This document shows, piece after piece, positions 10,388 to 19,977 of a stretch of DNA of 64,000 nucleotides (its first letter is position 1; every line of letters starts with the position of its first letter). The DNA is taken from positions 113,662,011-113,726,010 of the forward strand of contig CM070877.1 of the NCBI GenBank assembly GCA_036365515.1. The letters run 5' to 3'. Source of the stretch: Torymus aiolomorphi (taxonomy: Eukaryota > Arthropoda > Insecta > Hymenoptera > Torymidae). Both the position numbers and the translations under genes were made by a program. The notes below the pieces were generated by a model. That model searched no databases and was not told the origin of the DNA. It saw only the letters and a program-made list of their open reading frames with translations.

Positions 10388-10634
10388 CATCATCGCATAT
10401 TTGACATCATACGCAAACGTTTCAAAACGTTTTGGATGCTATTATGTAAGAGCATGCAATCTTCCAGAAGGTTCGATGGCGTCACTGCGGGGTCTGCCTC
10501 TCGAATGTTCTAGAAGGTTTGTGATGTCCTGCCCCATAGACGAGGGGTGGGGTGAGGGAGGGGGGTCGTGGATGGGTGAGATGGTGGGGGGATCCAGAAG
10601 CCCTATTGTTTATCTACTTGCGAGCGTTTGCGAT

Positions 10635-11067
10635 TAACAAAACATTCATGCCCGAAAAATTTACGACCACAGTCTGGGCACTCAACGCCGTCACTTCCAC
10701 ACGGAGGTGTAACAAAACCACATTCACAAGTTCGTTTACATTTGTGTTGATCGATGCGATGATAACTCTTGTTGCAATGAGAGCAAAAAAAAAATGTTTA
10801 CCCGGCCGCAGCAAATAAATTAGTTATAACGTTAATGTGTCTAGACCGTTCCTCAAAGATTAAATAAATAACACCGTAAAGCGATGCATTCAAATCTTGA
10901 TGACTATTCCGTTCGTCAAAAAGCGGAGGTTCGTTGCTACCCAAGTTATGCTTTTTAAATATAACGATAGAAATACCGTCCGCAGCAAAAATATGTTGAA
11001 ACTCCGTCAGCTCGCGGAACCCACATCCCTGTGGTGGTAAAATTACACCGGCATTCCCCGCAACTTT
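10635..11067 (-). pseudogene. Zinc-rich N-terminal remnant of a second, different Polinton-type DNA polymerase B
   Basis: Minus-strand frame from about 11067 reads KVAGNAGVILPPQGCGFREL, then FQHIFAADGISIVIFKKHNL and a region ending INVITNLFAAAG. After a frame change at an A-run (10787-10796) it continues CSHCNKSYHRIDQHKCKRTC and CPDCGRKFFGHECFVNRK. Paired Cys and this order resemble the N-terminal region of polymerases in another Polinton/adintovirus-like family; that identification is from memory. There is no methionine start and no polymerase domain. It does not match the polymerase at 5223-9138, so it comes from a distinct element. Confidence 0.5.
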
Positions 11068-11335
11068 CTCTGTGTGCTCTATCTATAAGTTTCGACGATG
11101 TCGCGGATTACTCGCCCCTCGTCGCGCGTCGCGGCGCATTCGCTTTTTTTTTTTTTTACACCTTAAGACCACGCCTTTCTTCAGCAGGTGCCTTAACTGC
11201 TTCTCCTTGGATTGGTAATTCACTGGTTCATATGATTGATACTATACCTTAAAACACTATATGAACTTCTTTGACGTAAGTTGACTGGTAATGAGACGTT
11301 GTTTATGACTTGAGTGGAATAATCGTTGGGTTATA
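11068..11335. other. Intergenic, no gene seen
   Basis: Contains a 14-T run near 11144-11157 and otherwise nothing I can support. Confidence 0.5.
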
Positions 11336-11338
11336 TTA

Positions 11339-11765
11339 GGGTCTGTCTCCATAAGAGTGCCTGTGCCTAAGCTCACGGACTCTGACTCAACAACGAACCA
11401 ATCGGAGCTAAGCCTCCAAGCTCGAGGTTTGACTTTGAATACTCCGATTGGTGTAGAGTTGAGTCAGAGTCAGTGAACCTAGGCACAGGCACACTTAGGG
11501 ACAATGTACATAAGAGCTGTGTCGTGCTGTGTCGTGCTGTGCCTTGCTTTGCCCTTGCCGTGTCGTGTCTTGCTCTTGCCGTGCCTTGCTCTTGCCGTGC
11601 CTTGCCGTTTCGTTCCTACAGAGATATAGAATACATGTTTATAAACCGACAGAAATAGGAACGAAACGGCAAAGCACGGCAAGAGCAAGGCACGGCACGG
11701 CAAGGCACAGCATGACACAGCACGACACGGCTCTTATGTACATTGTCCCTTATGGAGACAGTCCC
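11339..11765. mobile_element. PIF/Harbinger-like (Tourist-type) MITE, 427 bp
   Basis: Terminal inverted repeats GGGTCTGTCTCCATAAG at the left and its near-complement CTTATGGAGACAGTCCC at the right. Flanking TTA duplications at 11336-11338 and 11766-11768, the Harbinger signature. The inside is two nested hairpins. One has arms CCTGTGCCTA...GACTCTGACTCAAC / GTTGAGTCAGAGTC...AGGCACAGG. The other has long arms of TGTCGTGCTGTGCCTTGC-type sequence (about 11500-11617 and 11655-11746). No coding capacity. Confidence 0.8.
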
Positions 11766-11768
11766 TTA

Positions 11769-12075
11769 ATGATTAAGGGTTATCCGACCCACAGACTACG
11801 GAAATTAAACTATGCTATAAGGACGGTATTCCCTAACAGCGTCAAAGACACAATGAACCGAGCTCCCTCTCTCAGTAAGTTGGATAACTAGGAAGTAGAC
11901 TGTTGAAATTTAAAATAAGAAAACTACTAAATTCCGAGCAGCCCGATTCCAAACACCGACAACAACATTGAAGGGTATCGGATGAAATGAAAACAAAGAT
12001 TAGCGGAATGGGTATTTACAAATGTACTTGAAATCCACCTTAATAGTAAAATTTGAGAAATAGATGATTATAATA
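11769..12075. other. Intergenic spacer between MITE and DNA transposon
   Basis: No feature recognised. Confidence 0.5.
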
Positions 12076-12596
12076 TGGCCCATTCTAAATGGATTCAACG
12101 AGCAAAAAAAATTAAAGTCTTTGATTTTTTTGAAACTCTGAGGTCATATTCTACCCGTGTTTTTTCTTTTTGTCGAAAAATAATTTTGGAGCCCTGTAAC
12201 GCGATATCAAAAATTACATTGTGAAAGCGTTATTTTGAAAATGAAAATTCGCATTTTTTTCAAATGGCCGTAGTTTTGGCCCAAGTTATCGTATCGGGAC
12301 GTTCTTTTTTTGAAATTGTGCGGAATTTTACCAGCTTTCATGTGATTTTTTCAGATTTTAAATAACTTGAATAGTTTTTCAGATAAATTGAAAAAACTGA
12401 AAAAAGTGCTTTTTTTCGAAATTGAATTTCTCAAAAACACCACCTTTTTTTTCGTGAAATTTGGATATGTTTTTCATAGCCAAATAAGCTAGCTTTCTAC
12501 CAAACAGCCGCGTGCTATCTTTCTTCGTTCGGAAGATACACCCTCACAAAGATAATTGCGATTTCTACACGTTTAAGCCTCATATGCGTTATGTAT
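12076..12596 (+). repeat. Left terminal inverted repeat of the 4.27-kb transposon
   Basis: Complementary to 15814-16345. Homology ends at CCTCATATGCGTTATGT, after which the arms diverge. Confidence 0.88.
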
Positions 12597-13181
12597 AAGC
12601 TCGTAATGTAATGTTTTAGGTAACTTTAAACATAGATAATAGTACATTATGCACCAAGGGAAGAAGGTGAGCTGTGTGCTCCCTGCGTGAGAGTTGTTGC
12701 CCGAGCGAAGCGAGGGCGACAAACGCGCAGTTTCGCACAGCCTACTATATTCACGAGTGCAATATACATTTTTTTAACACAACTATCGTAATATTCATTC
12801 TCATTTTTCGCCGAAGAAGGGAAAAAGGCTGTACATTTATTCCCTAATCTCACTCTCATTTCCAGCGCAACGCACATTTTGTACCCGAGCCGAGGGCGAG
12901 CGTACATGTGCGTGGCGCTGGGAACTAGAGTGGGGGTAGGAAATTAACGTAGCACTTTTTTCCACCTCGGCGAGAATGAAGTACTAACTTTACGATGTGG
13001 TATGTTAAAAATTATTTTTAAAGTGGTGTCACATAAGTAGAAATAAGTAGAAGAGTCGGTATAAATCAACGTCCAATATAAATAGAAGTAAAAAAAGTAC
13101 ATTTATTTATTTGATATATTACACTTTTAAATTCGGTGTAATAGTTAGTAATAATATAAGACAGTCTATCATACATATTGA
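12597..13181. other. Subterminal non-coding part of the transposon
   Basis: GC-richer patch (CCCGAGCGAAGCGAGGGCGA near 12700 and CGAGCCGAGGGCGAGCG near 12886), then AT-rich sequence with AATAAATAAATG on the minus strand near 13110, a likely polyadenylation site for the transposase. No gene. Confidence 0.5.
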
Positions 13182-15304
13182 TCAACATTGAACAGTGAGC
13201 CATTCGTGGGTGTTTGTTTTTCTCATTCGCCTTTTGACATTCACAATTTCTGCATCATCAGTCTCTCGGATAACTTGCCAAATATGACTATCGCGAATGC
13301 CATTAATCGATCGAACTTTTTCCCATTCCTCGGTCTTTTGAGTGCGATAATTTCGCAAGTCTTCGGTTTTCAAAAGTATAATTCTTATTTTGCTGGTATA
13401 CTCACTGACATATTTTACCAAATCGTCAGCATTTTTAAAACGTTCGCTGGGTGGTGCAGATAAGTTATGAGTTGTAGCAAAATGTTTTAATAAGCCACCG
13501 ATGCCATCGCACGCACCTTCTCCATGCCTAGTTGCAGAAAAAATCCATTTCGCTTTATGGAATTCTTTTCCCAATTCATAAAATTGAAATCTGTTCTTGA
13601 AATGACTGGCAGCACCGTCAGATATTATGGTAATATCATTTTTCCCGTCTGCAGTTAGTTTCATACACTGATCTGTTATCAATTTCATAGCTGCTAAAGC
13701 GAATGCTGAATCGAGTTTTCTATCGTCACTCACTATGCCAAAACTCGTAGTAATCTTTCCGATATAACACACCGATGAAAAATAGAAATTTGTGTATTAG
13801 TCCAGTGATACCCCTGAATGGCATCTTGCTGAATGATGGCCCAATTTTCTGCAAAATCTCCGTGTAGAATTAAACGATTTTTACTCGAAAGTCCATCTTC
13901 TTTTTCTGATTTGATTTCACGTTGCTGGAGCTCTTTCATTCGTCTATGTTTGCTCATTGTATTTGCGCAACTGTTCAGCTCTTTGAAATAAACATCTAAT
14001 GTGCAAATTTTTTTTACAAGATCATTTTTTTCCCAAATTGCAAAAGTTATTTCATCAAATAGTAAATCTTCTTCCAAATGAAAATTTTCTTCGGTTATCG
14101 TTTTATCTTTGCAAATTTTGCACTCTCGAAGAATACACGAATCATTTTCTGTAGAGCAAACAATCATGGATAAGATCTCTTGTTTAAGTGTAAGAAACTC
14201 GGATTTACTCTTTTTTAACACAATTTTTAGAGCTGTTACGATAAGGTCGAAATTGGCGCAATAGACACATAAACAGGAATTGTTTAAAGGTTGAATTAAT
14301 ACCCATTTTGGTCGCAATTGATAAATCTTGGATCTTGAAATAGTAACTTCTGGATTTTGTTTCATAATTAGATCGCACATTTCCTTGATGCTCCGAGTTA
14401 GAAAACGTTTGATTTTTTTTTCTATAATCCATTGATTTTAACATTCATCACATCATTTTTGTTAGGACTTTGTCGGGAACAGTTCGAATCGTCGTCTAGA
14501 TAATATCTTTCAACTAACTCAATAACTTCAGTCTTCACAGGATTTCCAGAATATGGATCGGGCTTTTCGTATAAACCTTTACTTTTTACGAGCTTTTGTG
14601 AAGCTCTGATCATATAATCTGTGGTTCCTCTTATGTGCAATAAAATATAATTACTTGAGAGACTTGAAGGTACTACAGTCATCAATCGTACTTTTTCTAT
14701 GAAAGTTAGATTTTCATTTTCTAACACCAAACTTAAGTTTTCATTCCATTCGTCGCATATCTTGCATTCATTAAACTCTAATTTCTGCCTCGAGACGTTA
14801 TACAGTTTCCTAATTTTCCAATCAGTTTCTTCATAAAAAGTATCTAATAATTGCTTGCGCTTGCGATTAACGTAATTAGGCAATGCTGTCACGTCAACAT
14901 TTGACGGAAGCTTGAATGGCGATAGAGACAATTTATTCTTAGTGAGTATTTTATTCACTTCTTCATACAACTCCACACTACAAATTGAGGTTTGAGAATC
15001 TGCCGGCATCGTAATTTGAGATTCAGGCGTTTGATTAGATGATGTAGATTCTGTTGGCGTTGACTCTCCTGCTTTTTTAAACATTTCTTCAGATATTTTT
15101 GAGTTTTTTATAGCAAATTCCACACACTTTGATACATTCTGTTATATCCTTGTTTTTATACTCGTTAGACATCAATAATCCATTTGCTACATTGCCAAGT
15201 AATTGAAATGGTCGCTTACTATCTTCATAAACGTACTTTTTATGAATACTGCCGATATCCGGACACTTCTGAGTTTTCTTGGAACTAACCTTAGCCTTTT
15301 GCAT
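13182..15304 (-). pseudogene. Transposase-like gene of the 4.27-kb transposon, three frameshifts
   Basis: About 700 codons in four successive frames starting MQKAKVSSKKTQKC (ATG at 15304-15302). Frame changes lie near 15095 (A run), near 14405 (run of nine A) and near 13755. N-terminal Cys pairs (CIKVCGICYKK, later CKICDEW, CVYC, CKICKDK) suggest zinc binding. Acidic motifs LHGDFAENWA, IISDGAASHFKN and HGEGACDGIGG are spaced as in a DDE/D-type catalytic domain. The same three motifs occur in a widespread animal protein family I recognise but cannot name. All breaks are in homopolymers or single-base changes, so the gene was intact recently. A TATATAA lies about 45 bp upstream (near 15350). 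Confidence 0.7.
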
Positions 15305-15813
15305 GTTTGTTGATATGTATCCGTATATGATTGAACGTATTACGAAAAGTTATATAGTCAGGGTTTATCAGCGAGAAAAAATAAATTGGAGTGACTCTTA
15401 ATTATAGAGTCTCTGCACCAACCCACTCGCAAGTAAAGTTGATGCAAAATATGTTGTAAACGTAAAGTACGTTCGAGCAAATAAATAAAGCAATAACCAA
15501 GGTATAGGCAATAAGTAGTGCAAAAATAACGATTGGCGATTAGGCAAATAGGCAAAATAATATTAGGCAAAATAATGTGGTAATAATGGGTAGATCGAGT
15601 GAGTGCCGCAGGCCCCTACTTATACACTCGGGGTGATGTTTTTCATTGAATGTGGCGCGTTTGTGCTCGCCATCTAGCGAGCACTTAGGGTACTACAATC
15701 GTGTATATACTACAATCATCCGTGTATTCTGTACCCTTAATCTCTCACACACAGATGCCAGATTTAACTTTAGAACTTGCAGCCAGCCCCTGTGTAAAAT
15801 GTATTGCTGCACA
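15305..15813. other. Transposase 5' region inside the transposon
   Basis: Non-coding. Contains a minus-strand TATATAA near 15350 and short repeats of GGCAAATAGGCAAAATAATA near 15541. No other gene. Confidence 0.45.
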
Positions 15814-16345
15814 TAACGCATATGAGGCTTAAATGTGTACAAATCGCAATTATCTTTGTGAGGGTGTATCTTCCGAACGAAGAAAGATGGCACGCTGCCG
15901 TTTGGTAGAAAGCTAGCTTATTTGGCCATGAAAAACATATCCAAATTTCACGGAAAAAAGGTGGTGTTTTTGAGAAATTCAATTTTGAAAAAAAGCACTT
16001 TTTTCAGTTTTTTCAATTTATCTGAAAAACTATTCAAGTTATTTAAAATCTGAACAAATCACATGAAAGCTGGTAAAATTCCGCACAATTTCAAAGAAAA
16101 AACGTCCCGATACGATAACTTGGGCCAAAAATACGGCTATTTGAAAAAAATGCGAATTTTCATTTTCAAAATAACGCTTTCACAATGTAATTTTTGATAT
16201 CGCGCTACAGGGCTCCAAAATTATTTTTCGACAAAAAGAAAAAACACGGGTCTAATGAAATTTAATGTAGAATATGACCTCAGAGTTTCAAAAAAATCAA
16301 AGACTTTAATTTTTTTTGCTCGTTGAATCCATTTAGAATGGGCCA
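15814..16345 (-). repeat. Right terminal inverted repeat of the 4.27-kb transposon
   Basis: Complement of the left arm with a few substitutions and small indels (for example an extra TCTAATGAAATTTAATG segment near 16250). Confidence 0.88.
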
Positions 16346-16479
16346 TATACTACAGCAGTAAATTGGGTGGCCTTGAGATCAACGAAAATTGTGAAAATTT
16401 TATATATGCTACGTATATGCTGTTTATTCCAGAATGTCAAAATGGAGTTAGAGAGTTGCTGATGCGTGTAGGGTAGATA

Positions 16480-17221
16480 GGGGAAGGTGGGGCACCGTGA
16501 GCATGTCGGGTCAGTTGGGCATTTTAATATTAAAGCCGTAAAGGGTTCTTTAAAAACAAATGTTCATAAAAATGCATAAAGAACTATACTAGTTTTTATA
16601 TTCGAGTGTTTCATACGAAAAAAAATTCATATGAATTAATTTCATAAGGTTGAAATTCGGAGCAGTGAAAATACGATGGCTAGATTTTTGGCTTTACTGA
16701 CAAAGAGCGAATATATCTCGGATTAATATGAAACGAAATGCCCCCCGGTGCGGCACGGGGAGCACACAGCGACGCGCCGGCCGACGGCAGCTGTTATTTC
16801 GGAGCGACAGTCTAACCTCACCAACCTGCAGATAGGAGCAAGATTGCTACGATCTCATCCACTTTTTAGTGTTGAGCTGGATTAATTAAATAGTTTTAAA
16901 AATAGTTTAAAATATTTTTATTAAAAAATTTTTAGTTTTAAAAATAGTGTTAACCCAAATTATTATGCATTAGAACGTGCTATTTCTGCCCCACCCCCGT
17001 GCCACATGTGCCCCACTAGTGGGGCACGAAGAGCATTTTCAAAGGTTTTACTTTCCAATTGTATATTACAAAATATAAGTCAATATAATTTTTTTTATTG
17101 ATTGACTCAGTTTCCTAATGGTATTGACTATTTATTACAATTTTTTTTAGAATTGAAATCCATAGATATTTAATATAATCATGAATTAAAGTTAGGGTGC
17201 CCGTAACGCCCCACCTTCCCC
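16480..17221. mobile_element. TA-flanked MITE with GGGGAAGGTGGGGC ends, 742 bp
   Basis: Ends GGGGAAGGTGGGGC (16480) and GCCCCACCTTCCCC (17221), each flanked by TA (16478-16479, 17222-17223). AT-rich interior with an internal CCCCACTAGTGGGGC palindrome near 17010. A relative lies at 43342-43816. TA duplication fits the Tc1/mariner group, but no transposase is present. Confidence 0.75.
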
Positions 17222-17223
17222 TA

Positions 17224-17670
17224 TGTGAAAATTTGTATAGAGCACTAAAAAAAGGCAGTCCGGGAAATCGGAAAAAAGGTTGAAGGGTGAGGCCGCTGAA
17301 GCTCCCCGATACCCATGAAGGTCAGGTACCCGACGGGGCCATTGGCCAAAACAAACCACCCTCAATTTCCTCTTATGGATCCCTACCTTTGGATGTATAA
17401 AATTCCAACAAAAACCGTTAAATTCTATGTTGAGAGGCAAGAGACAGACACAAGATGAAAGCGATGTACTATGATAACAATGATTCTCCCAAATCTAAAG
17501 GAGAGAGTTATTGAATAATGAAGATAAAAACGATAAGAGAAGTTGAAATTTGAACTTGAATGAGTGATTCCGCTCGCGGATCACGAACTGAAAAGGAGCT
17601 TCGTACTCCGTGATCGGAATCCGGCGCATTCGCTTGTTTTAAGAGCCGACTGAGCTCTCGTTACACAAGC
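17224..17670. other. Intergenic, no gene seen
   Basis: Contains a GC-rich patch (17320-17345) but no protein or repeat that I can support. Confidence 0.45.
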
Positions 17671-18173
17671 TGCGTTTTCATACAGCGATTTTTTCGCCGC
17701 GATTCACGGCAATTCGCCGCGAATAGAATTAATATCGTTTGTTTATAACCTTATGGGCATTTATGAGTTTCGATACCTTCAAATGTTAGTTGCCTTGAAC
17801 ATATTCCGCATGAATACAATACTAGATTCTAAAATATTATAATAGTAAAATTCAGATTTGTCACTTTGAGGTTATGATGACACACGAATATGTGAATATT
17901 CGTACATGTTCGTGTATCATCATAACCTCAAAGTGACAAATCGGAATTTTACTATTATAATATTTTAGAATCTAGTATTGTATTCATGCGGAATATGTTC
18001 AGAGCAATTAACATTTGAAGATATCGAAGCTCATAAATGCTCATAAGGTTATAAACAAACGATATTAATTCTATTCGCGGCGAATCATTCGCTAAGTCGC
18101 TGCGATTTGTTTTATTTTTGCTGCAGCTCAATTGCCGTGAATCGTGGCGAAAACATTGCTGTATAAAAACGCA
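17671..18173. mobile_element. 503-bp foldback (near-complete palindrome)
   Basis: Arms meet near 17905 at CACACGAATATGTGAATATTCG. Ends are TGCGTTTTCATACAGC on the left and its near-complement GCTGTATAAAAACGCA on the right. Arms match over about 230 bp each. No coding sequence. Target duplication not evident. Confidence 0.75.
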
Positions 18174-18489
18174 CCTTTATACTAGCGCACGCGGCAAACA
18201 TAAATTGCCCTGGTTTTGTATCGTTACGATTGAAAATTTACGAAGATTGCCTATGCTTAAAGCTTGTTTTGGGCGTGCTCCCCATATTCTTGACCGATAC
18301 GTAATTTACAACGTTTATCGCGGTCGGTATATCGCTTGTCCAAGTAAAATTTATGTAAACTTGGAGTATAATGTTTTTGGAAAAGTATGTAATATCAACG
18401 TTTTTCTGGCGTAGATAGGGTGGTGGCGCTAACGATGTGGGGGTAAAATGCAGTTAATTTTGAATTCATTGATAATTTAAATTTGTTTG
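18174..18489. other. Spacer between two palindromes
   Basis: Nothing recognised. Confidence 0.4.
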
Positions 18490-18642
18490 TATATCGACGG
18501 CTCAGCGGAACAACGTCGTATCTCGGCGCCCGGGGAGGTTGTTCTTCAATGATATACGATAAAATGTTTATCACCGCGTAATACAGGTATGTTTTTAGGA
18601 CGAATAGTACCATTTAGGACAAAATTTTGATTTGATGTGACA

Positions 18643-18849
18643 TATACTGTGGTAAAACGATTATGTCGCATCGCAACGCATATCGCTATACGGGTAATTT
18701 TATATTACGCCATAGCGATAAGTTTTGTTTGTTTGTACACTTTGAGTGTGGAAACGTTGTGCAATAAAAAATTCTTCGCTATGGGGCAATAGAAAATTAC
18801 CCTTAGCGATATGCATTGCCATGCAACATAATCGTTTCTCCACAGTATA
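18643..18849. mobile_element. 207-bp hairpin MITE, copy 1
   Basis: Ends TATACTGTGGTAAAACGAT and the complement with CCACAGTATA. Interior is itself palindromic (CGCAACGCATATCGCT ... AGCGATATGCATTG). Confidence 0.75.
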
Positions 18850-19049
18850 CTGTCTAAAGTTGAATTAGTGAAAATGCTCCTTCCATTAAATTAGTAGAAG
18901 AAACTACTAATTTATTAGTGAATATTCACTATTTCATTAGTAGTTTTTTAAAGACTACTAATGAAATAGTGAATATTCACTAATAAATTACTATTTTTTC
19001 CTACTAATTTAATGGGTGGAGCAATTTTCACTAATTCAACTTTAGAGAA

Positions 19050-19254
19050 TATAGTGTGGTAAAACGATTATGCTGCATCGCAACGCATATCGCTAAGGAT
19101 AATTTTGTATTGCCCCATAGCGAAGAATTTTTTATTGCATAACGTTTCGATATATAAAATGTAAAAACAAACAAAACTTATCGCTATGTCCTGATATAAA
19201 ATTACCCTTAGCGATATGCGTTGCGATGTGACATAATCGTTTTACCACAGTATA
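19050..19254. mobile_element. 205-bp hairpin MITE, copy 2
   Basis: Same family as 18643-18849, in the opposite arm of the palindrome. Ends TATAGTGTGGTAAAACG and CGTTTTACCACAGTATA. Confidence 0.75.
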
Positions 19255-19760
19255 TGTCACATCAAATCAAAATTTTGTCCTAAATGGTACTATTCGTCCT
19301 AAAAACATACCTGTATTACGCGGTGATAAACATTTTATCGTATATCATTTAAGAACAACCCCCCTGGTTGAAGAACGCCGTATCCCGCCGTATACTGGCT
19401 ACGAACTGACCGTTCTTCAACCCCCCGGTGAGATACGACGTTCTTCGTCCGCGCCCCGAGATACGACGTTCTTCAACCGGGCACCGAGATACGACGTTGT
19501 TTCGCTCAGCCGTCGATATACTATAAATGTATTATAAACATAATCAATTTTATTTACATTAAAAATTATAATTTTGTTATTTTTAATCTTAAAAATGAAT
19601 ACTTATAGCGTTAATATAATTTAACACTTATTTTTAAGATTAACAAATATAATAATAGACCATTATTTCCATAGTTACTATAACAAATTGTGTTTGCGAT
19701 ATACTTGTAGTATGTATAATCCAATTTAATTCCACAATTAATTGAAAATTAAGTGGATTC

Positions 19761-19958
19761 TGTAGAGTTCAGATGTGGAGGGAAGGACGGGCAAATGAAT
19801 ACACTGTGTTTATTATAGACACTAGAAACTATTTATTATGGGTGTGACTCGCGTGGGCACGTCCGCTCGGCTCGGATGCTGTACAAGATCTGACGTGCGG
19901 CGCTCGGGCTCTTAGAGAGATAGCGCCAGTGGCGACCAGTAGGTAGCGCCACCTGACA
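19761..19958 (-). repeat. Putative gypsy 3' LTR, about 198 bp
   Basis: Minus strand begins TGTCAGGTGGCGCTACC directly after a polypurine stretch (AAAGGGGA, 19966-19959) and is taken to end at CTCTACA (19761). Two AATAAA signals lie inside. The other LTR is lost, so the end is inferred from TG...CA only. Confidence 0.6.
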
Positions 19959-19977
19959 TCCCCTTTGTTTTATAAAT

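Larger units (their letters stand above)
12076..16345. mobile_element. 4.27-kb DNA transposon with about 520-bp terminal inverted repeats
   Basis: Left end TGGCCCATTCTAAATGGATT and the right end is its complement; both ends are flanked by TA (12074-12075, 16346-16347). Inverted repeats extend from 12076 to about 12596 and from about 15814 to 16345 and are nearly identical. The interior holds one minus-strand transposase-like gene (15304-13182) with frameshifts. The superfamily is not assigned: a TA target duplication with very long inverted repeats and this protein do not match a family I can name with confidence. Confidence 0.85.
18490..19521. repeat. 1.03-kb triple-nested palindrome
   Basis: Outer arms: TATATCGACGGCTCAGCGGA at 18490 and the complement ending at 19521. 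Inside each arm sits a 205-bp hairpin MITE, and the centre is a third palindrome with arms TTGAATTAGTGAAAATGCTCC / GGAGCAATTTTCACTAATTC. The right outer arm is about 100 bp longer owing to 3-4 tandem copies of GAGATACGACGTTCTTCAAC (19380-19505). No gene. Confidence 0.85.

Noticed and set aside
11473..11891. Open frames rich in Cys/Ala-Leu-Pro
   Set aside because: They lie in the low-complexity hairpin arms of the Harbinger-like MITE.
12647..12907. 86-aa minus-strand frame
   Set aside because: In subterminal transposon sequence, with no homology and biased composition.
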